Source: Streptomyces atratus
GTDB taxonomy: Bacteria; Actinomycetota; Actinomycetes; Streptomycetales; Streptomycetaceae
Assembly (NCBI RefSeq): GCF_900119365.1
Contig: NZ_FPJO01000002.1
Location: forward strand, 62,001-126,000
Direction of reading: 5' to 3'
Length of the DNA: 64,000 nucleotides
Shown here: positions 26,609 to 35,073 of the stretch, one piece after another
Numbering within the stretch: position 1 is the stretch's first letter
Layout of the letters: every line of letters starts with the position of its first letter
Made by a program: the position numbers and the translations under genes
The notes under the pieces: model-generated
The model's database searches: none
What the model was told of the DNA's origin: nothing
What the model saw: the letters and a program-made list of their open reading frames with translations, nothing else

Positions 26609-29600
26609 TCAGCGTTCCAGTTCCGCCAGCCGCTCCGCGGTCGCCTCGCCCGCCGAGCCGCCGCCGTCCGGCAGTTTGCGCCATTCCCGGTGGGCCGCCC
26701 GGTACGCCTCGCGGGCGGCCCGGGGGCGTCCCGCCCTCTCGTACGTCATACCCCGCCAGTGGTTGGCTGTAGCACTCAACTCGACTGCTTGTGCGAACTG
26801 TTGCGGACCGTCCAGCTCCGCCTCCGCCGCACCGGCCGCCTCGGCCGCCTCGGCCGCGCCCCGGAACGCCTCGGCCGCCTCGTCGAGCCGGGCCGGACGT
26901 TGCAGCACCCGGGAGGCGTCGAGGTGGGAGCGGCCCAGCTCCAGCCAGCAGCGTGCCTCGGTCAGCGGGTCGGTCGCCTCCTGGGCGGCGAGGCCGAAGA
27001 GGTGCTCGGCCTCCCTGAGGTCGACCCGGTCCTCGGTGGCGCGGTGCCGCAGCATCAGCGCCCGGCCCAGCATCAGCAGCCGCTCGGCCTGGCGCGTGCT
27101 CCCCGCAGCCGTCTCCGTACGGCAGTCGCGCAGCACCCGGATCGCGGCACCGATGTGCGGGCGCCCGTCCGGCAGCCGGGCCCGGCGCAGCAGGGTGCCG
27201 CCCCACTCGGCGAGCAGGTCGGCGTGGGCCCGCGAGTCGCGCGGTACGCCGCGGGCGGCGCGGGCGAACCAGTCGGCGGCGTCGACGAGTTCGTCCGGCT
27301 CGCCGGTGTGCTCGTACCGCGCGACACCGACCCGGCCCGCCCTGATCTGGAGCGAGGCGCGCAGCCGCTGTTCGCGTACGGTCGCCAGGGCCTGCTGGAT
27401 CAGGGTCGCGGCCTCGTCGGGCTCCTGGCCGGAGCCGAGCAGGGCGTCCACCAGGTCCAGCAGGATGCGCACCTCGGTGCCCATGGTGTGCCGGCCGCCG
27501 CCCTGTTCGAACGCGGTGCGCAGGGAGCGAGCCGCCTGGCCCGCGTACACCCGGGACTGTTCGGTGTCGGCGGTGGCCCCGGCCAGCTTCAGCAGGGTCC
27601 GGCCGTGCGCCAGGGGCAGGGTGGTGGGGCGGTTCTCCTGGTCGGGCCAGACGTCGGCGAAGGCCTCCAGCATGCCGCACGCGGCCTGGAGCAGCGCGGT
27701 GTCGCCGTCGAGCCGCCACTGCGCCTCCAGGGCCCGGACCCGTTCCAGCGTCAGCCGCAGGGCCTCGGCGGGCTCCAGGCCGGCGGCCGAGCAGGCGGCC
27801 GTGTACTCACGGTCGGCGCGGCGCAGCAGCTCCAGCGCCCCGCGCCGGTCGCCGCGCCGCCGCCGGTCGTCGGCTGCGGCGTGCAACACCTTGGCCAGTA
27901 CGGCCCGTTCGCGCACGGCGGTGGGGTGTGCGGCGGCCTGCTCGGCGGCGTACTCGGCCTCGCGGAGCAGTTCGGCGTCGCCCTGGACCTCCCACAGCCG
28001 CAGCACGCAGCGGGAGTACTCCGCCCACAGTCCGGGGTCGGCGCCCGGCCGCTCCTCGCGTTCGGTGGCGCCGCGCAGCAGCTGCACGGCGTCGATGAGG
28101 TACTGCACCATGCTGTCCGACTCGAACTGCCGCAGGAGGGCGCGGGCGCTCTCCACCGCGGCGTTCCGGGTCTGGGCGGTGCCGCGGTGGCCGCCCCGTC
28201 CGGTCTTCGTCACGAACTGCTCGGGCAGGGGCATGAAACGCTCCAGTACGCGGACCGCGACCTCGGCGAAGGGATGGGGGACGCGCGAGGCGCCGCTCGC
28301 GCCGCCCTCCCCGTTCTCGCCGCCCTCTTCGCTCTCCTCGTCGGGTGCGCCGTTCTCCATGGGGTCCGTGCCGAGGGCGGCAGGCAGCGCCGCGGATCTG
28401 CCTTCGCCGAGCTGGGCGAAGGCCAGGGCCGGAAAGTTCGGCCCGCCCTTGCCGAACCGCTGCTCGATGTACTGCGAACAGTGCTTGAGCACGAGCAGCG
28501 CCTCGTCGCGGCTCAGCGGGCCGAGCAGTGCCTCCCGTACGCCGGGCACGAATTCGTACCACTGGCCGTCGTACTGACCGCCGCCCTCGCCCCTGCTCCG
28601 TGACAGCAGCCCGCTCAGCAGCACCTCGGCGAGTTCGGAGGGGCCCGAGTGGGGCAGCATCGTGCGCTGCACCAGCTGCATCACCGGCAGGTGCAGCGGG
28701 GCCGCCGCGAGGTAGACCGCGAGCTGCCCGGCGGCCGGCGAGGCGGCCGCCCGGAAGCGGCTGACCAGCTGGAGCGAGGAGAGTCCGCCGCCCGGGCGCT
28801 GTGCGGCGGCGGCCGGCTGATCGGGCCGCACCCAGCCGACCGCGCCGGAGATCTGTCCCGAGCCGGTGCCGGAGAGCAGTTTCGCCCAGGCCGCCAACGC
28901 CCCCTCGACCGGCGGGAGCACGGGAACGGCGAGGGCCCCCGGGTGCACGGCGGGGCCCGTGCCCGGATGCTCGACGACCTTCAGTACGGCGGCCCCGCCG
29001 GGTCCGTCGCCCCGGGACAGCGAGCCGTAGGTGACCGGGAGTCTGGTCCGGTTCCACATCCGCTGCGGGAGCGGCTGGAGCACGGCGGCCGGGGCCTGTG
29101 CGGCCAGGTGGTGCAGCAGCCGGTGGGCCCGTCCGCTGTGCCAGAGCGGACCGGCGCAGTCGCTGACCAGGACGGTGACGCGGCGGCCGGTCGGATCGCT
29201 CAGCCGGTCCGCGGAGTGCAGTGGCGCCGCGGCCGGGTCGGGGCTGCGGCTCACCGCGGCGGCGCCGTCCGGGCCCTGGTGCAGATAGCGCATCTGGACG
29301 TCCCGGAAGGCGCCCAACTGGGCGAATATCTGCTGGAGTTCACCGAACATGCGGTCCCACACCCGCATCGAGGACGAGGCGTCCATGACGCACTGCAGGA
29401 CCGCCTCGCCCCGGGACACGCCCCGGAACACCGGCATGATCAACCCGCCCGCGCGGGCGCTGAGTTCGGCGGTCGCCGTCTCGTCGAGGGTGGTGCGCAG
29501 GGGCGGCGAGGCGGGGTGGTAGCGCTGCAAGGGTCTCAGGGCTCGCTGGAGTTCGAGGGGGGCGGGGAGTGCGGGGGCGGCGGGCACACCGAAGGTGAGG

Positions 29601-30010
29601 GCGGCCGTACGCCCCGCCCGGGCGGCACCCCGGCCGGTCCGCGGGCGGGCGCCGGGGCGCGGTACGGGGTAGAGGGTGATCCGGTCGGCATCCCCGGGAT
29701 CGGCGCGCGGCAGGGGTTCGTCGCGCGGCGCCTCGGGTGCGGGCCCCACGGCGGCGGGCCCGGGGGCGGCGGGCGGCCCGTCCGCCCGCTCCGGAGGAAG
29801 GCGGACGGGCGGGGCGCTCCCCCGCACCTCCTCGTCCTCCGGTGGTGCGTCCGGGTGGCGGGCCCAGCGGGCCAGCCAGAGCGCGTCGCGGAGCTGCTCG
29901 ACGTCGGGGTCGAGCCCGGCCTCGCGCAGCCGTGCCACGAACGCGGGGTAGAGCCCCGCGTCGTCGGCGCCACGCGCATCGGGGGAGCGCTCCGGCCCGG
30001 CGCCCGCCAT
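26609..30010 (-). CDS. SAV_2336-type vWA-TPR protein
   Basis: A 1133-residue protein. The first ~60 residues (FVARLREAGLDPDVEQLRDALWLARW) resemble the SAV_2336 N-terminal domain. After a Pro-rich linker a von Willebrand A domain has an intact metal site DASSS at about 210-214 (VMDASSSMRVWDR), then VTVLVSDCAGPLW. A middle region follows, then from about 620 a long helical tetratricopeptide-like array (AEYAAEQAAAHP, LGRALMLRHRATED and similar). It is preceded by MoxR A, with an AGGTGA ribosome site and a 7-base gap, so the two form a MoxR-vWA pair. An in-frame GTG start at 30016 is possible. Likely a scaffold or sensor acting with the ATPase. Confidence 0.8.
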   Translation of the reverse strand: MAGAGPERSPDARGADDAGLYPAFVARLREAGLDPDVEQLRDALWLARWARHPDAPPEDEEVRGSAPPVRLPPERADGPPAAPGPAAVGPAPEAPRDEPLPRADPGDADRITLYPVPRPGARPRTGRGAARAGRTAALTFGVPAAPALPAPLELQRALRPLQRYHPASPPLRTTLDETATAELSARAGGLIMPVFRGVSRGEAVLQCVMDASSSMRVWDRMFGELQQIFAQLGAFRDVQMRYLHQGPDGAAAVSRSPDPAAAPLHSADRLSDPTGRRVTVLVSDCAGPLWHSGRAHRLLHHLAAQAPAAVLQPLPQRMWNRTRLPVTYGSLSRGDGPGGAAVLKVVEHPGTGPAVHPGALAVPVLPPVEGALAAWAKLLSGTGSGQISGAVGWVRPDQPAAAAQRPGGGLSSLQLVSRFRAAASPAAGQLAVYLAAAPLHLPVMQLVQRTMLPHSGPSELAEVLLSGLLSRSRGEGGGQYDGQWYEFVPGVREALLGPLSRDEALLVLKHCSQYIEQRFGKGGPNFPALAFAQLGEGRSAALPAALGTDPMENGAPDEESEEGGENGEGGASGASRVPHPFAEVAVRVLERFMPLPEQFVTKTGRGGHRGTAQTRNAAVESARALLRQFESDSMVQYLIDAVQLLRGATEREERPGADPGLWAEYSRCVLRLWEVQGDAELLREAEYAAEQAAAHPTAVRERAVLAKVLHAAADDRRRRGDRRGALELLRRADREYTAACSAAGLEPAEALRLTLERVRALEAQWRLDGDTALLQAACGMLEAFADVWPDQENRPTTLPLAHGRTLLKLAGATADTEQSRVYAGQAARSLRTAFEQGGGRHTMGTEVRILLDLVDALLGSGQEPDEAATLIQQALATVREQRLRASLQIRAGRVGVARYEHTGEPDELVDAADWFARAARGVPRDSRAHADLLAEWGGTLLRRARLPDGRPHIGAAIRVLRDCRTETAAGSTRQAERLLMLGRALMLRHRATEDRVDLREAEHLFGLAAQEATDPLTEARCWLELGRSHLDASRVLQRPARLDEAAEAFRGAAEAAEAAGAAEAELDGPQQFAQAVELSATANHWRGMTYERAGRPRAAREAYRAAHREWRKLPDGGGSAGEATAERLAELER

Positions 30011-30017
30011 CAGCACA

Positions 30018-31049
30018 TCACCTCGGCCGGTCGAGTCGCTGGATGAGCAGGTCGGCGAGGCGGTCGCGGCCGGCCGGGGCGGCGGCGTCGGTGAGGTAGA
30101 TCGCGTTCAACAGCTGGTCCGTGGCGAGGAGTTCGCTGCGCGACCGCTCCAGGAAATGGGCGATGAGATCGTCCCCGGAGCGCGCCGCCTCGTCGCCGAG
30201 GTGGGCGCGTACGAAGGTCGCCAGCCGCTGGTGGTCGGGGCGTCCGAGCTCCAGGTGGATGCAGCGGCGCATCAGGGGCGCCGGAAAGTCCCGTTCGCCG
30301 TTGCTGGTGAGCACCACGAACGGGAACGACGTGCACTGCACCCGGCCGCCGCGGACCTTCACCTTGTTGCCGTCGTCGTCGAGGACCTCCGCCTCGCCGT
30401 CGGGCAGCCGGTCGGCGATCCGCTCCAGTTCGGGGATGCCGAACTCGCCCTCCTCCAACACATTGAGCAGGTCGTTCGGCAGATCGATGTCGCTCTTGTC
30501 CAGCTCGTCGATGAGCAGCACCCGGGGCCGGTCCGAGGGCATCAGCGCGGTGCCGAGCGGCCCGAGCCGGATGTAGCTGCCCACTCCGTCGGCGGCCTCG
30601 GCGCCGCGCGTACCGGCTGCCGCGCCGTGTGCGGCGATCTGCACGTCCTGGAGCCGGGCGATCGCGTCGTAGTGGTAGAGGCCGTCCAGCAGTGTCGTCC
30701 GGCTCACGATCGGCCAGCGCAGGACCCGGCCGAGCCCGAGCTCATGGGCGACGGAGTGGGCCAGTGTGCTCTTTCCGGCGCCGGGGGTGCCGGTGACCAG
30801 CAGCGGGCGCCGCAGATAGAGCGCGGCGTTGATCATTTCGAGCTCTTCGGCGCCCGGCCGGTGGAGTTCGGCGATGTGCCGGTGGCCGCCGAGACGGCGG
30901 TCGGCGGATCCGTCCCCGTCCGGCTCGTCGGAGGCCGGGGCGCCCCGGCTCGCGAAGTCGCGCCAGGGCGGTGGCGGGGGCAACTGCTCGATGCCTTCGT
31001 GCGGTTCGCCGGCCCCTCGGTAGATGAGCCACTCGCTGGGTTCACTCAT
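30018..31049 (-). CDS. MoxR-family AAA+ ATPase A
   Basis: A 343-residue AAA+ ATPase. The first ~55 residues are Pro/Asp-rich, then comes the core: Walker A GTPGAGKS at 87-94, Walker B LLIDELDK at 178-185, sensor 1 in VLTSNGERDFP and the arginine finger region MRRCIHLEL. A helical lid closes the protein (ATDQLLNAIYLTD). MoxR ATPases typically remodel a vWA partner, and the next gene encodes a vWA-TPR protein with an intact metal site. It is separated from the trypsin gene by 91 bases. Confidence 0.9.
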   Translation of the reverse strand: MSEPSEWLIYRGAGEPHEGIEQLPPPPPWRDFASRGAPASDEPDGDGSADRRLGGHRHIAELHRPGAEELEMINAALYLRRPLLVTGTPGAGKSTLAHSVAHELGLGRVLRWPIVSRTTLLDGLYHYDAIARLQDVQIAAHGAAAGTRGAEAADGVGSYIRLGPLGTALMPSDRPRVLLIDELDKSDIDLPNDLLNVLEEGEFGIPELERIADRLPDGEAEVLDDDGNKVKVRGGRVQCTSFPFVVLTSNGERDFPAPLMRRCIHLELGRPDHQRLATFVRAHLGDEAARSGDDLIAHFLERSRSELLATDQLLNAIYLTDAAAPAGRDRLADLLIQRLDRPR

Positions 31050-31140
31050 AACGTGTTCCTCGTCATCACTCGTCCGCCAGGGGCAGCAGCAGTCGAACGT
31101 GGTTCACCGTAGCCATCCGATCCGCACCCCGGAACCCACC

Positions 31141-33207
31141 TCACGGCGCCTGCAGGAACGGGTCGGGCGGCTCCGATTGCGGTTTGCCGTACACCAGGGC
31201 GATTCCGTCCGACCAGAACATGTCGGGACGGCCCTCGCGCACCCCTTTCCTCAGCTCCTGGATCTTCTGCGGAAGCCGGTCGGCCACGCCCGTCCCGTCG
31301 ACCGTGTCGACGGCGCGGAGGTGGAACTCCGTGCAGGCCGCGGCCCGTTCGGCCCTCGGGCGGCGCCACAGGACCACGCCGTACCCGGCTTCGAGCACCC
31401 GCCCGAACCCCGCGACGCTCTGGGCGTCGGACCGGCCGCCGTACCGGCAGAGCACCGGGACGGTCTCGTACGCCTGTCCGCGCAGCTCCGCCGTCACCGG
31501 GACGGGTACCCGCATACCGTCGTCGCAGTCGAGGACCGCGGCCCGCATCGGGCCGGTGTGGATGCGGTTCCAGCGCGCCTCGCGCTCCCGGGCGCCGTCC
31601 TCGGAGGGGGCGGGGCGCCCGTCCGAGCAGCGGATGACGACCGGCCGCTGGACTCCGAGCGGCCGGCCGTCGGCGGGCAGCTCCCACTTCTCGACCTCCA
31701 GGTCGAGCAGCGCCGGTGGCACCACGACCTGGAGGACCGCGGGGCTGTCGGGTTCGTCGCACATCCGGAACGCCTTCGCCAGGGAGGGGGCGAGCCTGGC
31801 CGGCAGTTCGTCGGCCCTGGTTCCCTGGTAGTTCTCGGTCACCGGCAGGTCGTCGTCGGACGGGCGGGCGACGACCCGCCAGTCGTACTGGTCCGGCTGC
31901 CAGGCGCGGGGCTCCAGGTGCAGCACGACGACCGACGGGGAGCGCGGCGGCCGGACCGGCTCGCCGGCCGGCTCGGGGGTCCGCAGATGTTCGGCGCCCC
32001 GGTCGTACCGGCCCTGGTACCGCAGCTGGGCCATCTCACGGCGGAACGGCCGCCGGAGCCGGTCCTCGGCGGTCTCCTTCACCCAGTCCCACAGGGCGTC
32101 CTCGGCGAGTTTGGTGGACGGCACCACATAGGGGCGTTCGGCGGTGATGGCGCTCATGCAGTAGCGCAGGATCCGCTCCAGCGCCTCTTCGCCCTCGCGT
32201 GCGTCGTAGAGGACTCCCAGGCCGTCGCGCCAGCCGCGGGGGGCCGGGACGCCGACGGTCCGGTAGCCGTACCCCAGGCCGCCGAGGATGTCGAGCAGGC
32301 TGCGGGTGCTGACCGGAGGGGGAAGCTTGGCGAGCCGCCCCAGCAGGTCGACGCGCTGCTGCGGGGTGAGTGCCGGGCCCGCCACGCAGCCCAGGTCCCG
32401 CTGGACATCCGCCCAGGTCTCCTCGTCGTCGACGGGGCTGTTGTGCCGGTCGGCGTGGTAGCGGTCGTGGGCGTGGAACACGGCCTGGTACGGGTCGTCG
32501 GACTCGGCCGTGGCCGCCCCCGCCGGCACGGGCAGCGTGCGCAGCCGCTCCACGCCGATCGCCGTACCGCCGTTCGTATCCATGGAGCGTGATTTGAGTA
32601 CGCCGACGACCTCGCCCCGGGCCAGGTCGACGACGGGTCCGCCGGACATGCCCGCGTACAGCTGGCTCGCCTCGATCAGCACCTGTTCGTCGCCGTCGGA
32701 CCAGTCGTCGACGGTGCCCACCACCCGGCACTCCCGGCCGAGCCGCTTGAGCGTTCCCGCGCCGCCGTCCGCCCAGCCCGCGAAGTAGTACGCGCCGCGG
32801 TTCATGCCCGTGGAGCGCTCGCTGAGGTACACACAGGGGTGCTCGACGGGGCGCAGCAGCTGGATGAGGGCGAGGTCGGGGGCCGGCCAGCCGCCTGCGC
32901 CGGGCCGCTGCTCGGGCAGGGCCGCCCTGACCGTGCCCCCGACCCGGACGGCGTCGCCGCCGCGGGCGGTCTTGTACACCACGTTCACCTGACGCCCCCT
33001 CCCCTCCATCGCGACGTGCGCGCACGTGAGGACCCAGCTCGGGGCGATGAAGAAGCCGCTCCCCAGGAAGTCGCCGTCGGATCCTTCAGGGGCATACCCG
33101 GGCTCCGGACGATGGATGCGCACCGTCGCGTCCTTCACGAGGCTCATCAGCGCGGATTCCGCGTCGTTCGGCCCGTGCCACGCGCCCCCGGCCGGCGGGG
33201 GCGTCAC
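31141..33207 (-). CDS. Trypsin-like serine protease with VMAP-C domain
   Basis: A 688-residue protein with an N-terminal trypsin-fold protease and a C-terminal vWA-MoxR-associated (VMAP-C) domain. The full triad is present: His64 in LTCAHVAM, Asp111 in APDLALIQL, Ser188 in GMSGGPVVD. There is no signal peptide, so it should act inside the cell. A helical region near 245-345 (LTPQQRVDLLGRLAKL, LLDILGGLGYGY) resembles an effector-associated or death-like adaptor. VMAP-C covers about 390-688 (VVVLHLEPRAW, LPARLAPSLAKAF, VLWRRPRA). GTG 33207 overlaps the Trypco1-A stop by 4 bases. It is a likely effector controlled by the MoxR-vWA pair downstream. Confidence 0.87.
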   Translation of the reverse strand: MTPPPAGGAWHGPNDAESALMSLVKDATVRIHRPEPGYAPEGSDGDFLGSGFFIAPSWVLTCAHVAMEGRGRQVNVVYKTARGGDAVRVGGTVRAALPEQRPGAGGWPAPDLALIQLLRPVEHPCVYLSERSTGMNRGAYYFAGWADGGAGTLKRLGRECRVVGTVDDWSDGDEQVLIEASQLYAGMSGGPVVDLARGEVVGVLKSRSMDTNGGTAIGVERLRTLPVPAGAATAESDDPYQAVFHAHDRYHADRHNSPVDDEETWADVQRDLGCVAGPALTPQQRVDLLGRLAKLPPPVSTRSLLDILGGLGYGYRTVGVPAPRGWRDGLGVLYDAREGEEALERILRYCMSAITAERPYVVPSTKLAEDALWDWVKETAEDRLRRPFRREMAQLRYQGRYDRGAEHLRTPEPAGEPVRPPRSPSVVVLHLEPRAWQPDQYDWRVVARPSDDDLPVTENYQGTRADELPARLAPSLAKAFRMCDEPDSPAVLQVVVPPALLDLEVEKWELPADGRPLGVQRPVVIRCSDGRPAPSEDGAREREARWNRIHTGPMRAAVLDCDDGMRVPVPVTAELRGQAYETVPVLCRYGGRSDAQSVAGFGRVLEAGYGVVLWRRPRAERAAACTEFHLRAVDTVDGTGVADRLPQKIQELRKGVREGRPDMFWSDGIALVYGKPQSEPPDPFLQAP

Positions 33208-33719
33208 GATCCGCTTCCGTCGTCCGGTCCGGTGCCGCTCGCATGCGCCGATGCGCCGGTGGATGCCCCGGCGGGAGAAACGGAGGGAGAGGCGGCGGGA
33301 GAGACGGAGGGGGTGGCCGGCTGCTGTCCCGCCGTCTGTGCGGGCACCTGCGGGTCGAGGGGCGGTCCGCCGCCGTTCCATGTCAGCGTGACCTTGATGG
33401 ACCCCTTGGCCTCGCCGTCCGCGAGGAGTCCGACGACCTTGCCGGACTTCGCGGTGAGCTCGATGCCGAATTCGACGCTGACCTCGTCGGGCCGCACGGC
33501 CCGCAGCGGCTCGGCGAGCGAACGCGCGACGCTGGTCACGACCCCTTGCAGGCTCTCGACCCGGGCCTGCACCCGGTCGGCGATGTTCCCGGCACCGATG
33601 TCGGTGAACGACGGGCCCGAGCCGGGCTGTGTCAGCTCCTCGGCGCCGGAGATCCGCGCCCAGACCTCCGTGCCGTCGGGCATCTCAATGCGCGTAATAC
33701 GGGCGTCACTGTCACCCAT
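33204..33719 (-). CDS. Trypco1 (CU044_2847-type) domain protein A
   Basis: A 171-residue protein, first gene of the long minus-strand cluster. The middle contains the Trypco1 pattern VRPDEVSVEFGIELTAKSG followed by GSIKVTLTW, preceded by a helix (ADRVQARVESLQGVV). The last ~50 residues are a low-complexity Ser/Pro/Ala tail. The domain is named for its co-occurrence with trypsin-like proteases, and here the next gene is exactly that, with overlapping stop and start codons. No activity is known for the domain; a binding or inhibitory role toward the protease is plausible. Confidence 0.83.
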   Translation of the reverse strand: MGDSDARITRIEMPDGTEVWARISGAEELTQPGSGPSFTDIGAGNIADRVQARVESLQGVVTSVARSLAEPLRAVRPDEVSVEFGIELTAKSGKVVGLLADGEAKGSIKVTLTWNGGGPPLDPQVPAQTAGQQPATPSVSPAASPSVSPAGASTGASAHASGTGPDDGSGS

Positions 33720-33904
33720 GAAACCCCCCGTTCCCCAACTACCCGCAGGCTAACGGCAGTACGCGCCCGATGCGAGGTACATCGACCAGGACGCGGGGGT
33801 GGTGCGGGCCGGTTCTCGGCGGGCTCGCGGGGCTGCCGGGAACTGCGGCCCAGGGACCTGGTCCCGGCCTCCGTGGGGCTGTCACCAGGCATTAGGCTTG
33901 CCGC
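33720..33904. promoter_or_regulatory. Divergent promoter region between the cluster and the DUF6104 gene
   Basis: This 185-base region drives the 13-gene cluster on the minus strand and DUF6104 on the plus strand. It contains a perfect 13-base palindrome, gggacctggtccc, at 33853-33865, a candidate operator. A TAGGCT box at 33893-33898 lies only 6 bases before the DUF6104 ATG, suggesting a leaderless transcript for that gene. Confidence 0.45.
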
Positions 33905-34087
33905 ATGTACTTCACCGACCGCGGTATCGAGGAGCTGGAGAAGCGGCGTGGCGAGGAAGAGGTCACTTTCGAGTGGCTCGCCGAGCAGCTCCGTACGTTC
34001 GTCGATCTCAATCCCGACTTCGAGGTGCCGGTAGAGCGCCTCGCGACCTGGCTGGCCCGGCTCGACGACGAGGACGAGGACGAGTAG
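33905..34087 (+). CDS. DUF6104 family small acidic protein
   Basis: A 60-residue acidic protein (YFTDRGIEELEKRRGEEEV, then LATWLARLDDEDEDE). Short proteins with this sequence are conserved in streptomycetes as DUF6104, with no known function. No ribosome site is visible, and the -10-like TAGGCT sits 6 bases upstream of the ATG, so it is probably leaderless. It ends one base before the stop of the convergent frameshifted gene. Confidence 0.85.
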   Translation: MYFTDRGIEELEKRRGEEEVTFEWLAEQLRTFVDLNPDFEVPVERLATWLARLDDEDEDE

Positions 34088-34920
34088 TCACTCGCGCCTG
34101 TTCGCGGTGTCCTCGGCGCCCCTGATCCGGTCGTAGGCGAGGCCGAGCGCCCCGTGCGCCAGCAGCAGCGCCCCGGCGAGCACCCATCCGCCGCCGGGGC
34201 GGCGCAGCCCCAGAGGGCCAGCGGGAGTCCGGCCGCGAGCTGGGCGCCTGCCAGGATCCGGGCCCTGGGGCCGCGCATCCAGGGGCCGGGACGGCTGCTC
34301 CCGACCGCGTCGAGTTCGGCCTTCACCGCCTCGCGCCACCCGGTCCAGACGAGCGGTTCCGCTTCGGGCCGGTCGTCGGCCGCGGCGTACAGCCGGTCGC
34401 CCGGCGTGTCCGGGTCCAGGCCCGGCGGAAGGACCAGCCCGATCCGGGTCAGGACGGCGAGCAGACCGCGCAGCCGGATGCGCGCGTCGGCGTCCGGGTC
34501 CGGGCGGGTCAGCCCTTCGAGCGACTGGACGTCCAGCACGGGGTCGAGGCCGAGGCGCTCGGCGAACGTACGCATGGCCTCGTCCTCACCGGCCGGGGTG
34601 CCGTCGGCGAGCCAGACGTAGCCGACCGGACGGCGGAATCCGGACGCGAGCGTACAGCCGGCCCGGTCGCCGTCCCACCACACGGCGAGCACGGGCCAGG
34701 TCGAGCCGACCGCGAGCACGATGACCCAGCCGGCCACGACCCGGTCGACCGGCTCCACATCCGCAGCACCGCCCCGCCAGGGCTTTCCTTCGGGGACGAG
34801 GACGGACCAGCCGTCTCCGGCGGGAGCGAGCAGCATCCGCTCGCGCAGCAGATGGGCCACCGGCCGTACGGTCTCCGGTTCGGCACGGCAGCAGCGCCCC
34901 CGCGGGGATGTCGCGTTCAT
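34088..34920 (-). pseudogene. Frameshifted membrane protein gene
   Basis: From ATG 34920 the frame codes for a plausible protein of about 240 residues (ERMLLAPAGDGWSVLVPEG, LTRIGLVLPPGLDPDTPGDR, LAAGLPLALWGC). It then leaves register near 34190-34205, in a G/C-run region. The correct continuation is in another frame (GGGWVLAGALLLAHGALGLAYDRI) and ends at 34088, giving one or two C-terminal membrane segments. Without the shift the open frame would read antisense through the whole DUF6104 gene. The cause may be a real single-base indel or a sequencing error in the G/C run. Function unknown. Confidence 0.65.
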
Positions 34921-34989
34921 GCGCCACACGCTAGGGCAATTTGCCCATATTTAGCGCTCCTTGATCCACCGGCGACCACATGACGCGCC

Positions 34990-35040
34990 TTGACTTCCCC
35001 GAACCGCGATATATCGTGTTCAACAAGAGACGCGATATGT
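34990..35040 (+). promoter_or_regulatory. Putative PadR operator upstream of the DUF4097-PadR pair
   Basis: Two copies of CGCGATAT at 35005-35012 and 35031-35038, the first inside a perfect palindrome CGATATATCG (35007-35016). They overlap a TTGACT box at 34990-34995. PadR regulators bind AT-rich palindromes near their own promoters, and a PadR gene is second in this operon. Confidence 0.5.
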
Positions 35041-35073
35041 TGCGTCATCCATGCTCCCCGGGAGGTCAGATCC

